The notes under the pieces are model-generated. The model was not told the DNA's origin. It was given only the letters and a program-made list of their open reading frames with translations, and did not search any database. Made by a program: the position numbers and the translations under genes. From NCBI GenBank assembly GCA_036435485.1, contig CM071594.1:198054216-198118215 (forward strand): DNA of 64,000 bases. The letters run 5' to 3'. Every line of letters starts with the position of its first letter. Position 1 is the stretch's first letter. Shown here piece after piece: positions 11,761 to 24,489 of this stretch. The stretch is from Saposhnikovia divaricata. Lineage: Eukaryota; Streptophyta; Magnoliopsida; Apiales; Apiaceae.

Positions 11761-12912
11761 TTGCTTCTTTTAGATTTCATCTATAAAACATTCTCAATTA
11801 TATCTTAACCACTGATCGTCTTACTTGATCCATTCACGATTCAGTGTCGGAATAACTCAAGGTAACTGCTATAATCCATTCAAGGAAAGTGAAGAATTTA
11901 ATCTTCCTTTGAATCACATGCATCCATTGTTTCTGGTTCATCATTCCACTGAGTTAAAATAACCTTATACTTAGTCTTTGAAAGTATTCTCGCTACGAGT
12001 TTACCATTGACTTACTGGTCTTTTCCTCTTGTAGGTTCTGAGATCATTGTCTCGCTTACTACTTCCTTATGTAACTTTATCCATTCAGGCAATCACTTTC
12101 CACTATCTTTACTTTCGAAGGTGGTTCATTCATAATATGGACATTTCGCTGAATAAAACCACCTCAACAATCTCAATTTGGTTTCATAAAATATAACCCA
12201 TGAAATCCGCCTTCTCATGGCGAATTACCATTGACAATATTCACACTAACCCATTTATTCGATAATATGGCACTTGCTGCCTCTATCTAAACTGCTCTTA
12301 GAGACTCTGCTCCCCGTCCTACATCGACGTCTTTGATAATCATGCATCATTCTAACTCCTTTCTCATTAATCTGAAAGTCTCTAAGGATCTTTATCTATC
12401 CCCATATAAGACCTCAAGTAATCCTTCCAATCTGTCTTAATTGCTGGTACTACCTCTCGTAGTCCGGCTATGAATCCAACATAAAATTTCAATTCTCTTA
12501 ATAATATCTCAGTTCTTTGTGCTCACTTCTCTGAGCACAATAATCTTAACTCTCGCTATCCTTCTGGCTGCAGCCCTCATTTCCTTGGAGTAAACTCCTC
12601 ATCCTCAATAGGATTCTCCTCTGCTGGAACCTCTTTCGAGTCCTCAATAGGGTACTCTATCGAATCCACAATCCGATCGTTAGCATATAATAAAACATCA
12701 TCATGCTGCTGCTCATACGCCTCAAGGTCTGTCGCCTTACAAGTCGATACGAGAACGAGCTAAGTTACTATCATGATACTTAAGAGTTCCCATAAGGGTT
12801 TTATATGTCAGCACTACATTAAGTAGTTCGACTATGAACTTGGCAAGAGTTCTTATTATCTTAGTGAATTTATTGTTTTAACGTCGCCTCATCTCTGGGG
12901 TTTATAACGTAT

Positions 12913-12924
12913 GCTCTGATACCA
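12913..12924 (-). promoter_or_regulatory. primer-binding site of B1
   Basis: Minus-strand TGGTATCAGAGC (initiator tRNA-Met), four bases inside the right LTR. Confidence 0.93.
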
Positions 12925-15883
12925 TTTCTATAACACCCCCAAATCCGGGGTCAGGGATCTGGTCATTACGGTCTCAATTCCCATCCACAAACTCAACATA
13001 AATATTAAATTACAACCTTGTGACCCAAAACAATAACATAAAACACACCCGTTATAGTCCCAGAGATGAAATCAAAGTCACTACCAAATTTTATTAAGCA
13101 CATTATGAGTTCTTACAATCCAAAAAGAATTACAATGTGAATACATACTCTTTGCCATCCATTATCATAAGTCATACCAGCCCATATATTTGGTGTTGAA
13201 AGAATGAATCTATCCTACCAATAGCTTTTTCTTCGGCTCTGGTAGTCTCATCGTCCCCGCCAGCGTCGAGTGCACCTTATGCGAGTCATCTGGTCTAGCT
13301 GTTGTTGTGATATAATAATAAAGCAAGGGTGAGCAATAGCCCACCAACGCTATTATTTAACTGAACGATAATATATAACAGTTCAAAAGTTTCTTCCAAA
13401 CCATATGCCATGCATTTACGGAAATGATGTCAGTATAATATGAACGATGAAGTTATAGGGTAACTTAAAGTATTTATTTTGTGGAAATATCTGCTAATTC
13501 AAAATAAGCAAGATATTATCATTTATCATATAAATAGGAACTTGCAAAGAAAATATTGCAATTCCAGTTATTAACATTTTTCGAAGTTCTACAACCTGAA
13601 AGAAGTCTCTTCGATACGTGTTGCGGAAGACACCGTCAACCTGAAAGAAGTCTCTTCGATACGTGTTGCAGGGAATTCCTAATTTGGGAGATAAACCAAT
13701 ACTGGAGTTATCACGCGCCAGGTGTCCCACTCCCTAATGATCAGTCGGGGATGGTACAACCCAATATAGTTTACTACCGGTAGAAGGAAGAACTGATGGC
13801 TCCACTTGTCAATGGCCTTTAATAGTAACTCCCTGGCCAATGGTTAGGCCTTGTGATAGACCGCGTGACTCGGCCTCTTACACACGACTCCTAGTTCGAA
13901 TAAATCCACAGCATTGAAACGTAGAGTTTGTCCACCCTTCCCCAAGTATAATACTTGTTGATAAGACTCCACAAAGTAGTCATATCTAGTTGGAAAGGAA
14001 AATACAACATCATATCACTCAAGCTGCTGCTTGTTAGAAAATACCATCTTGTTCCAATAATCTTACTCCTCGAATGATGAGAAGGTTACTCACGGATTCA
14101 ATTGATAAACAGCAACCAAGTTGCGAGTGAAACGAAAAGTTTTCCAAGATTTATGATCGGGAAGTCAACAAGATAAATAACATTGCTCAAGTAGGTTCCC
14201 CTATAATATTGAAGTTTGATCGAGCATTTAAATCCTTTTAAGATAGATTTAAATGAAAAATAAAGAGTTGGGAACCTTTCCTTGATAAAATAGTCGTAAA
14301 GAGACTCCGAAATATTTTGCATAATATCTTGAGGTGAAAGATAATTTCCGAATAATAAAAATCATTTTAAAAAGAATTTAAAAGAATTAAATAAATATTC
14401 CAAGAATATTTATTAACTCGATAATAATTACGGAATATTAATAAATCATAATATTGCTCGTAAGTAATCCTCGAATGAATATATAGAATTATTTACTAAA
14501 TAAATCCCTCCTTAACTGAATATTCAAAATAATATTCATTAAATAATTAAACTCCAATAGTTATTTATAATAATATTCAATAATTAAGTCAAACCTTAAA
14601 TGAATATTTGAAAATAATATTCATTTAATAATTAATCTTCTAAATGAATATCCAAATAATATTCATTTAGTAATTAATACTTTAAAGGAATATTCGAAAT
14701 AATATCCCTTAAGTAAATAGAACTTCCAATGAATATTTTCAAATAATATTCATCAAGTACATAAAATCTTAAATGAATATTCGAAAGTAATATTCATTTA
14801 ATAAATAAAATTCCCATGAATATCAAAGTAATTATTCATTAAATAATCAAACTCTAAGTGAATATTCAAAAATAATATTCACTTAATATTATTCGGCTGA
14901 GATAGTACTCAAATAACATTCTTCGAAAGATTTCCAAGTAATTGATACTTTCTGGAAATATAAATAATGTTTAATAATAACATTCCTTAAAATAAATAAT
15001 AATCTGCCGTTGGAATCCCTCCGGGTTTCCACGACTATCTATATCTCAAAATACCGACTCCCGGTCTATATTTAAGAATGAATATCATATACCCTTCGCT
15101 AAGGGTCTTATCAAAACAATCCGGCTTATAACTGATAATTCGTATCTAGTCTATAATCCAATATCAATTCTGGGAACAAGTATCATAATATAATTTGACA
15201 ATAGGCATGCATGCTATGGCATATGTAAAACGGCAATCACATATATATATTATCACAACAACAGGTTCAAAGTTTTGAACACTTGCCTGGTAATCGGGTG
15301 TGGGTGGAGATAGCGTGTCCTGGGTCTGCTCGATGATCTATAAACAATCTGAACATTCGAGATTAACCACTTAACACCTCTTAAAAGTCTAAGTATAAAC
15401 TTCACTTAAGTCGAAACACGTTTTCGAATTATCTCGTTATACACCTTTTAGTGTAACTCTTTTTATCACCGATATGATCCGACATTCGTTCGTTATTAAG
15501 ACATGTCATCATACCCACACTTGGTATATACTTAAGTCGTATAAGTTCTAAAGTCGATCGATTACGAACCGAGATTGTACCTCGAGTTTTATCGTTCGTT
15601 TTCTAGTTAGGGTTTTACCGGAAACCGTCTTAATATTTATACTATCATCCTCCATTCTCTTTAATAATTCTTGAACCTATTTTCCTTAAATCCCTTCAAT
15701 AATTCCTTAAGTCTTTCAGTGTCCAGGGAAATCTCGGGGAAAATAAAATTGCTATTTTTTAGAATCCGACAGCTTTTACATACACTCTTTTTCCCCCTGG
15801 ATCACTAATACGAACTCAGAATTTCGTTTCGGGTACTTCTATATAGTGTCGTCTCATAATATTCTCATTTGCACTAAAAACAC

Positions 15884-18489
15884 TGATAAGTGCATATTTT
15901 TGCATATTTTTATTATTTATTTATTGTTTGAATTCGTATTTTAATAAATTATTTTGTTGTATTTCAGGAAATTCAAGAAAAATTGAAGAAATTGCAAAAT
16001 AAAGAAATAAATGTCAAGAAATAGAAAAAGAAGAAGAAGAAGGACCAAAATAGAAGAAAAGAAAAATGAAGGGGGTGTGGTGCAAGGAAAAATGGAGGGT
16101 TAGGATTAAACCACACCAAACAAAAATGAATGGTGGGGATTAATCCACACCAACCAATTAATTTCCTATAAATAGCTTTCATTTTCTCTTGTAAAGAATC
16201 ACTTAGAATTAGGATAGAACCCATTTTTAGGATTAGACACCCCTTAGCATCAGTACATTCATAAATTGTAGTTATAATTTCCTTTGCAGCTCTTGTAAAC
16301 ACATTTTTATTTTTAGTTCATAATTTTTCCTACATTAATTTGCTTAAGTAGAAGCTTAATTCTCCCCTGTCTCTCTCTTACTCAAAAAATTCCGACCCCT
16401 TCTCTCGATATCTCTCTCTCTCACCTCTCTTCATCTCTCTCTCTGCAAAAACAAACCTCCCATCTCTCCTCTCCCATTTATCTCTGTCTCTATTTCTTTT
16501 ATTCGACCGAAATCTCTCCCCTGCTAATCTCTTTTTCTTCACTCGAACCGACACCCTCTCCTCTCTCTCGTTCTATCCTCCTTCTTCTAAACACCACGCC
16601 TCTCTTCTATTGTCGTACAATTCTCACCAGTTCTAATCCCCATTTAATATCGTTCCCTTTTTTTCATTCTTCAATTCGATAAATTCTTGTCCTTAAGTCC
16701 GTCTTTTGCTGCGAGTTACTGTAATTCTCCGAGTTTTGTTTTGAGTTTTGATTACTGAATTCATAGTTGTTGCTGCAGTTTTGTGTGCTTGTTTGTTTAT
16801 TGATTGGTACCGAGTTGAAGGGTTGTTTAATTTAGCGTTGATTTCCGAGTCTGGTATCGAATTCTGTCGAGGTTATTGCGATTTTGGTCTGAGTTTTCTG
16901 CTTGGTAATGTTGTTGTGTACGAGTCTCCTTTCGTGCCTGAGTTGTGGTCGGTTTGTTAACTGTTGTTGTTAGTTTTGTAGTTTAATTAGCTACTAATTG
17001 TTTGTTTTCGCTAAGTCTTTAAGCTGTCGAGTTTAGAATCGAAGTTCTGAGTCAATTAGTCGTATTTCGCGTGCTGTTCGCTGATGGTTTTTGATTGTGG
17101 ATGTTGATTAATTTGTTGAGTTTGAGCTTTGGTTCGTTTATATGTTAGTTTTGTTCTCGGTTACAAGTTGTTGTTCCGAGTTGTTTGCTTGAGTGTTGAG
17201 TCAAGTCTGGTGTTAAGTTATGATGAAGTTTTGAATTTGTTGAGTTCTAAATTTTAATTCGTGTATGGTTGTTTATGGGTTCTTCAAGCTAATTTCTGTT
17301 GTTCATAGTTGATTAATAGACCTGGTTTTCTGGCCAGTCAATGTACTGTGTTGGTCTAATGTATTAATTTACTGGGTTCGTATTAATGTCTTCCAAGTTT
17401 TGGTTCTGAGTTAGATGTCGTTAGTTTGTTTACTGAGTTTATGAGTTGCCCTTCTCCTATTCCAACCACACACATCCCCTGTTACTTCTTTATTTCTCTT
17501 CTCCCTCTTCGATTTCAAATCCTTGTTACTATCGGTTCTTCACTAAATCGTTTGTGTATACTGAGTTACTGATTGTAATTTGCTGTCGAGTTCCTTGTTT
17601 GTAGTTCGGATTTTGCTGTTTTGATTGTATCGAGTTCTAAGTATTATTTTTTTTTGTTTTGTTTGTTATTATTGTTCGTGTTAATTGTTATTTCGATGTC
17701 AACCGAGTCTTTGTTGTTGATGTTTCGTTTTTATTTTCCTGAGTTTACTGGTAGGTATTTCGTCGAGAATGGCGTATAAACTGTGAGTCGGAGTGGTCGA
17801 GTTTTACGAGTTGTTACAGCCGTTGCTTCACTGTCATTAATTGTTTTTGTTCACTTGTTGTTCTTTCCTGCATTTTGCCTTTAGTTTGTGCTTGGGTTTT
17901 AGTGTTGAATTCTAAGCTGATTCATTGCCGAGTCTATAGTCAAGTTCTTGTCCCGAGTCTGACCGCGATCAAAACTTTTATGTAAATAAAAATTATTAAA
18001 GTTAGAGTTTTTATATTCTACAATAATTTAGTTTTTAATCTCTTCATTTGTAATTAGTTAATTTAGAAATAGATTACTAATCTAAAAAAAATAGTTTTAA
18101 TTATCGATTAAGAATTAAATAGTATAAAAAACTTTTCAAAACCCAATTTTAATTCGATTTTAGAATTTTTGTAGTGATTTATTATTCTTCACTTTTAATT
18201 TAGAAATAGAAAAAAAATTGATTAATTTTCTTTTAAATAAAAATTAATTTAAATTTAAATAGTAAAAATAAAAAAAATTCAGTTTTTAGTTTAAAATAGA
18301 TTAATTTTCTTTTAAAAACAAATAGTTTTAGGAATTAATAGTAAAAATCCGAAAAACCCAATTGCTTTAATTCGCCTAAATTAATTATTAAGGATTGCGA
18401 AATAAATATTATTCCCTGTGGATCGAATCTAAAATACTAAAACGAGATCGTGCGCTTGCGATTTTAAATATCATATTTCTGGCACATCA
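15884..18489 (+). mobile_element. solo LTR (2.6 kb) nested in the B1 right LTR
   Basis: The insertion begins TGATAAGTGCAT and ends TTTCTGGCACATCA, with the 5-bp target duplication AACAC at 15879-15883 and 18490-18494. The left LTR of B1 shows the empty site. There is no internal repeat of the ends, no primer site and no coding, so this is one LTR left after recombination between two. A TATA box (16167-16174) and a CT-rich leader-like stretch (about 16360-16640) give plus orientation. The ORF at 16748-16960 is probably chance. Confidence 0.9.
16167..16174 (+). promoter_or_regulatory. TATA box of the solo LTR
   Basis: TATAAATA followed by G, in a non-repetitive context within the first 300 bp of the LTR. 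It is the likely U3/R promoter of the lost element. Confidence 0.6.
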
Positions 18490-18844
18490 AACACTATTCA
18501 TACTTTATTCTTCCTTCATTCCCTATATTTATGACAATGTCCTTGTTCCTTCTCGGGCGTTCCTTAACCCTTTCACGGAACCACTGGACTAATCGTTATC
18601 GATCTGGATGACATGAGAATATTCTCCTGCTTGGAATTGCCATATCTTATTCCCCTAGGAGTTAGATTATTCTTACCTAAGTTGTCAACCATTAGCATTC
18701 TTCATGACATATAAGTATTTGAATCCAAATCTATTCCTTTCATTCATTACCTCAATCGTTACATCGTAGTCGTAATCACTATTCACCATTACCTCAGTAC
18801 ATAATAAGAAGTTTTAATTATATCCAAAATTTGGGGTTCTTACA

Positions 18845-19582
18845 GCCTTACCATGCTTTTCTGGACGAGGCTCCTGAAGAAGAGTTGTAGAGCATCTCAA
18901 TACCTTTCCAACAAGCTATTGAACATAAAATTGGAGTGAGAAATGAAGGAATTATGGCTTTTCGAAGTGGCTGATGTTGTTTTGGCCGAAAATAGAGAAA
19001 ATGTAGGGGGAAGACTTTTTGCTATCTTTTGGTAAATGTTAATGTGATAAGATTTATTTGTTTGTGTGGTTTTTATCAAGGTATGAAGCTGGTTTCTTTT
19101 TGTTAAAGGCTAGGATATGGCAAGCTTTATAGATTTGCTTAAGTCCTTGACAATCTTGGCTACTTTTCCATGAAATATGGAACTTGTCCCTTGCACTATT
19201 CTAGTTAGTATCTACCTAGGTTTGTTGGATTCCTATGTATCTAGTTTGCCTGGCACTTAGCTTGCATGGGATACTTATTTGCCAACTTAACACTTGTCAC
19301 GTAATTATTTTCGTAATTGCGATTAATATCCGAAACATTCCGCAATACAATTCTTTTTACCGAAATTCCTTACCTTTGCAAACACTTGTAATTCATTTAA
19401 ATAGTGGAATTCTAAATCCATAATTCTCCTTTTCATAATGTAATCTTCGTATTCCTTAGTATCTCGTAAAATATGACCATTTGAAACAATGGGGTTCGTC
19501 GAAAACTAACGACTTTTACATACATTTATTTGCATCGTAAAGACGTAATATCAATTCGAAATCTCCATTTAATAATTCATAC
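18845..19582. other. older LTR-like sequence, right side of the B1 insertion site
   Basis: It begins with the second GCCTT target copy (18845-18849) and continues the sequence interrupted at 4111. No coding is supported. The texture resembles the promoter-side half of the B-family LTR, but I found no clear LTR boundary. Confidence 0.5.
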
Positions 19583-19750
19583 ATTTTATCACGATATAAT
19601 CCGACCTTACGGTCAAAAACATTTTATCACGACCACGATATGGTCTGACCATACGGTCAAAAACATTTTATCATGACCACGATATGGTCCGACCTTACGG
19701 TCAAAATCATTTTATCACGACCACGATATGGTCCGACCTTACGGTCAAAA
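19583..19750. repeat. 44-bp tandem repeat, 3.8 copies
   Basis: Units start at 19583 (38 bp, shortened), 19621, 19665 and 19709. Each carries ATTTTATCACGACCACGATA and then GGTCCGACCTTACGGTCAAAA with few changes. A single related motif (GGTCCGACCCTTACGGTC) occurs at about 35567 inside the G2 LTR, so the array probably belongs to an LTR of a G2-related element. Confidence 0.85.
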
Positions 19751-22607
19751 TATTCTGATTCTACATCGAACCCACTAGGTGTCGGAACAATCGACAACCT
19801 TACCACATCAACTAACTGGAAAACTCACGTTCTAGAATAACAATTCATAATTAAGAATCACTGATGAATATCATCATCAACTTGTATCAACCAGATCAAC
19901 CCAACAACAGGGGTAAATAAAGAATAATAATGTCAATAGGTGTCGACGAGTTCGACACGATAATGGGGGTGATAAATAAAGAATAACAATCTCAAAGGGT
20001 ACCAACAAGTTCGATAACAATAATTTGGGTTCATATCATCATTAGATTGATTAAAGAAAGAATTCACTTGAACAAGAAGTGAAAGGAAATACTTGCCTGT
20101 CAAACCACGCTAAACTCGCCTCACACTTGACTCGACTCTAGACTTTCCTTCGTCCCATCTACTAGATTCTATAACCATTAACTCAAATTAATACATCTGA
20201 CTGTCATTAATCGACTTTAAACACCTTCCATAAACACATTGGACTCCCACAGAGCATTTAAGACTCACTAGCATTTATTCCATATAATTCACATAGCACA
20301 TAAGCAGGTAAATTCCACAAAACAACACAAATAATTCACTTTGATAATTAACTGAACTCAAGAAATATTTTTAAAACAATCTTCAATCTTGGTTTTTGAA
20401 TAAAACCCAACTCTGAATATTTGGAAATATTTTTGAAACATTTTTGGGAATTTTAAACAATTTCCTACTTTTTTTAAAGCGTTTAAAACAGTAAACAGAT
20501 TAATAAAGAATTAAATAACTCTAATTAATTAATTAAAATCAACCAATAACAAATTAATAAAATTATTCAATAAATGATTACATTTATCAAATAATTAAAT
20601 TAATTAAATTATTATTTGAAATTAATTAACATAATTAAAAGTACTTAATTCTTAATTATTTTTGAATTAAAACAAATAAATAAATGGCTTTTAAAACTAA
20701 ATAAACAAAGAAATGATTTAGAAATCATCTGAATTTTTGAAATAATATTTTTGAAAATTATTTCTGAATTTTGAAAATAAAATTCAGATTTTCAAATCAA
20801 ATCTTTAAAATAAAAGTTATTTTGGTAAAAAAGGTAAATCAAAATGACCTTTTTAAGTAAAAAAATAAAATAAATTTCTTTACAAAGATAAATGGTAAAA
20901 TAGTTAAAATAGCTTTGATTTCACCACTTGCCTCAAAATGGATAAAATCAACTGAATTTAGTAAAAAGAAAAATGATAAATCAAGAACATGAAGAACACC
21001 TCCCCAGATTTCGATTAACCGGAAAAAATTATCGGCGACTCCCATAAAGTCCGACACCCGCGATTATGCACAAATCCAGCGTTAAATTAACACAAATGCA
21101 AGGCTTAACTACTGGGAAACTTCTAACACTCCAACAACGAACAACTCGAACCGAAATCAACCAAAAATTTAACAATCCGGCGAGTTTAACCATTAATTCC
21201 GGCTAACTAACGAATTTCAGAAAATTCGAAACCATACTCTGCGTTTTTGGTCTTAAATCAAAGCTCAGGTCACAACAAAGCGAACCATGGTCTTCAATTA
21301 CATGAACCATCGATGGGTAATCAGAAAAATCTAATTAAAATTTCAATTAAAACCTTGAACTCGGTATCTACTAAAACGGAAACAATACATGAAATTAAAC
21401 ACACCAATTAACTCCTTGGGACAAGCTAAAGCTTAAGTAACCATCAAAATAAGCAGACAATTCACCAAACGAAAAACCCCAATTTGACTCAAGAACCCTA
21501 ATTTCAAATTTGAAAATCGGGCATTAGAATGATGAAATTGATAACATAATTAGACTCCTAGCATCCAAATAAGGCTGTAAACACCAACAAAACATCTGAA
21601 AAATCTCAGAGATGGAAAACCCTAATTCTTTGCTAAGAACCCTAATTTTGCAGAATTAAAAGAAAAATCACAGAAAATCAGAAATTTACCCTTTACGAAA
21701 ACTGATTGCAGAATATTGAAGAGGATGTTGAGAGCTTCGATTCGAGTATAAGAACACCAAAATTCGATATCAGGATTACCTTCAAAAGTAGTTTTGATCC
21801 TCAAGAACATGAGAGAGAAAATTTTGATTTTTAAAATTTTCTTTTGTTTGATTTTGATTGGATTCTCAGATAAGCTTCTGATTGGTTGGTTGTTTGAGAA
21901 GTCTGATTGGATAACACCTATGTGGTGAAAATATCACGTACTGAATTTGTCCCCAAAACGCTCGGAACCCTAATTAACTTTTAATCAGTCCCGAAAGTAC
22001 AAATTAAATCAATTACGGGTCCGATACGAACGAAAATATTTTGACGAAAAATAATGAATCGATCACTGAAAATTTATAAGACTTATAAAACGAATAAAAT
22101 ACGAGTTTGGAAAATTTGGAGATTTATCTGACGAATATAGATACAAAAAAAATGATTTTAACTCGAAGCCCTAGGAAATTTGAAACAGCTCTTAATGGAT
22201 AAAAACAAACTGATTGTACGGATTACGAAAAAGTTAAAGATAATTATCCTGGAGTCTAATACAATTACGAAACATAACTTATAAGGTCCCAAACAATCAT
22301 TCCCGATCCTTTTATTCCTATTTAACGATACCATCTCATATTCGCGATATAATTATCCGCCATACCGAATCAAAATATTTAAATAAATTCAAAATAAGCT
22401 AAAATACATTATTATAAAATACTTTCAACTTGTGCACATAATAATAACACATACCGGGACCTTCTAAATCACTTTAACACATATCCTCTGATATCGATTA
22501 ACATTTAACACCTTGACTCGTCAAACTGGAATAAAATAAATCAAAATATTTTTATTCCAATTTACGAAAAATAGTAATTATATTAATTTAATATTCTCAG
22601 TTCATAC
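19751..22607. other. degenerate LTR-derived sequence, no gene seen
   Basis: A block around 19770-20160 (GTCGGAACAATCGAC, CGACGAGTTCGACA, ACTTGCCTGTC) parallels the G2 LTR at about 35630-35960 in order and wording, so this is probably a diverged LTR of a G2-like gypsy element. From 20380 to 20900 it is very AT-rich. No ORF is credible. The stretch ends abruptly at the transposase remnant near 22608. Confidence 0.55.
21881..22123 (+). repeat. 243-bp segment duplicated in the VOC gene intron (copy 1)
   Basis: Compared by eye, this segment is identical to 27783-28025, in the same orientation, with different flanks on both sides. Here it lies in continuous LTR-like sequence, so this is probably the source copy. 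Confidence 0.9.
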
Positions 22608-23195
22608 AGAAAAGGACGCCGTACTATCATTCTAGAGGTAGTGGCTTCCTATGATACTTGGGTGTGGCACGCTTTTTTCGGTGTGCCTGGAGCTTAAAAT
22701 GATATTAATGTTCTAGGCAAGCCTCCCGTGTTAGATAAATTCAACACAGTTAATAGCCCAACCGTCTCAATCACAAAGATTATTTGCTAAGAAACAGGTG
22801 GCGTATCGCAAAAAGATGTAGTGAGGTGTTTTGGTATCTTGCAATCTTGATGGGTTATCCTTCGCCACGGTGCTCGGATGCACAAGCGTTCCACGCTTAA
22901 AAGTATCATGATAACTTGCATCATATTGCATAACATGATAGTTGAGGATGAATTTGTGGAAGATGAATTTGTAGAGTTAGTAGAAGAAGATCTAATGAAT
23001 CCATTAGCATCACAGGTTTGTGATGGGCCAGTAGATTATAATGGAGTTCGAATTCCTTTTGCACCAGTACAAAGAGATGGAAGAAATCAACAAGCATTTT
23101 GGGATTGTATTGAGAACTTGGAATCAGATTATATTCATACGATGCTACAAAATGATTTGGTGGAGCACAACCGGGCAATAGAAGCTAATCGATAG
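22608..23195 (+). pseudogene. PIF/Harbinger transposase remnant (plant DDE_Tnp4-type)
   Basis: Frame fragments read EVVASYDTWVWHAFFGVPGA, NDINVL, KPPVLDKFNT, then a KDVVRCFGILQ block and finally CIILHNMIVEDE, the typical C-terminal blocks of plant Harbinger transposases. The N-terminal part with the first catalytic residues is missing, cut at about 22608. A stop follows GVPGA and there are frameshifts near 22830. The last 105 codons (22878-23195) are open. The transposase would cut and paste the element with the Myb-like partner encoded on the opposite strand just downstream. Confidence 0.85.
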
Positions 23196-23274
23196 TTATA
23201 GATTTCAAATTATTATTTCTTGTAATGCATGACTTGACAATTTTATGCAAGAGGCATGATTTTAATAATTTCTT

Positions 23275-24127
23275 TTATAAAAGTCTTGTCTGCCTTGCTT
23301 CCTTTCGTTTCTTAAGTTCTAAGATCTCCCTTGACATTTGAAGAGTTTCCTCATCTCTTTTGATGTTGGCCTCCGCCATTTGTTTTTGGTTACATTGCAT
23401 ATTATTGAAAATAGATATAGACATCTCTTCTCTTTTGGTCATACCTTGTTTTCCTTTCTTTTTTGCTTGTTTGGACGCCTTTACTCCCATCGGCCTTACT
23501 GGACTAGAAAGGCCTTCCGTTTCTCGATTAGAATCTGGAATCGGGAAGCCTTCTTCATCAACGCAATCATCACTGTTCAGATTAATGGGTGATTCCATTT
23601 GTGTTGGAAGTTTCGTTGAAACGAAGAAGAACTAGTGGGAACATCTACGAATTGAGGATGTGCTGTAACTACTTCATAACATTCCAATTTATCAAATGTC
23701 TTACGTCTTACTCATATCCTTGAAATATAATCCTTGAGCTTGAGTTTTCTAAAAAAGTAACAAATTGACCATATTAAATGATCTCTAAAATAATCTATAA
23801 CATATTAAAAAATATAAGTCAGTTGTTTTTTACCTCATCTACCAAATTGGTTCCGCTTGCACCATGTCTGCTAGCTTGATTCTTGGCACAATGCCACTTT
23901 TTTAGTGACCTCTTCAATGGTGTTCAATGTGAGTCAAGAGCAACTTTGGAACGAGGCTTGACATGCGGATTTTCGGGAGTGCCACACCAATTTTTCGCAT
24001 AATCCTCGTAAATTCGCCCCCACAAATTATTCTTATTTGAATATCGATCGGTAATCGGATCTATAGATTGTCGAATCCACGAAATACATAATTTTAATTC
24101 TTCGGAATGGAGCCAATTGACACCCAT
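23275..24127 (-). pseudogene. PIF/Harbinger ORF1 (Myb/SANT-like DNA-binding partner), broken
   Basis: Exon 1 starts at ATG 24127: GVNWLHSEELKLCISWIRQS and then NLWGRIYEDYAKNW form a Myb/SANT-like domain. It reads to a donor (GAG/GTAAAA) at 23834, with a TGA near 23925 where a Trp codon is expected. Exon 2 leads through a frameshift to 23598-23275, with the EEGFPIPDSN and RPMGVKASKQAKKKGK blocks and a charged helical end (DEETLQMSREILELKKRKE) seen in plant Harbinger ORF1 proteins. The 3' end faces the transposase, an arrangement known for PIF-type elements. Confidence 0.8.
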
Positions 24128-24437
24128 TATATATTTATATGTATAAAAGTTGAAAGAAAAAATGATATTGAGAATATAGAAATGTGGGTGTAATAAAATT
24201 TTATGTGAAAAATGAACCCAAATGAATTGATATTTATACACAAATATATGATCGTTACTATTTTATTAACGTTACACATCATAATCTAAATAGCCGTTGT
24301 AATATATTTTGTAATTGAAACAGGCAGTTGAGTGGAAAAGGTGGGCCCCACTGATTTGTTGGTTGTGGGCAACTCCTTTGAAAATCTAAGATTAGGCTAA
24401 TGAATCAACATATCTTTAAAAATTAATGTCATTGATA

Positions 24438-24489
<52 letters not shown>

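Larger units (their letters stand above)
7359..12928 (-). pseudogene. decayed interior of B1 (former gypsy gag-pol)
   Basis: The 5.57 kb between the LTRs has no ORF above about 100 codons on either strand. Only the two segments listed separately (reverse transcriptase thumb region and RNase H) are recognisable. The remainder aligns along its length with the interiors of B2 and B3, so it is family sequence and not random fill. The extent of decay suggests that coding had been lost before this copy inserted. Confidence 0.75.
4112..18844 (-). mobile_element. gypsy-type LTR retrotransposon B1 (long-LTR family, decayed interior)
   Basis: The left LTR is 4112-7358 and the right LTR 12929-18844, the latter carrying a nested solo LTR. 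The 5-bp duplication GCCTT flanks the element. The primer site at 12913-12924 and purine tract at 7359-7377 place it on the minus strand. The interior (5.57 kb) has no long ORF; gypsy reverse transcriptase and RNase H remnants are the only readable coding. The LTRs differ at several positions in the first 130 bases and by a 58-bp indel, so B1 is older than B2. The same family occurs at 36196-51258 and 54581 onward. Confidence 0.93.
12929..18844 (-). repeat. 5' LTR of B1, split by a nested solo LTR
   Basis: The LTR parts are 12929-15883 and 18490-18844, giving about 3.3 kb without the insertion and one target copy. The sequence follows the left LTR throughout, including the 45-bp tandem repeat and the hairpin ladder. 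It keeps 58 bp (near 14157-14215) that the left LTR has lost. Like the left LTR it starts TATAAC rather than TGTAAC. Confidence 0.92.

Noticed and set aside
12913..12924. Possible tRNA-Met gene pieces at the TGGTATCAGAGC sites
   Set aside because: Only the 12-base primer complement is present; no cloverleaf surrounds any of the four sites.
15973..16302. Minus-strand ORF of 109 codons in the solo LTR
   Set aside because: Antisense to the LTR promoter with a Phe-rich tail from an A-rich stretch; no domain.
22921..23178. Minus-strand ORF opposite the transposase remnant
   Set aside because: Shadow of the plus-strand transposase frame, which has clear family motifs.
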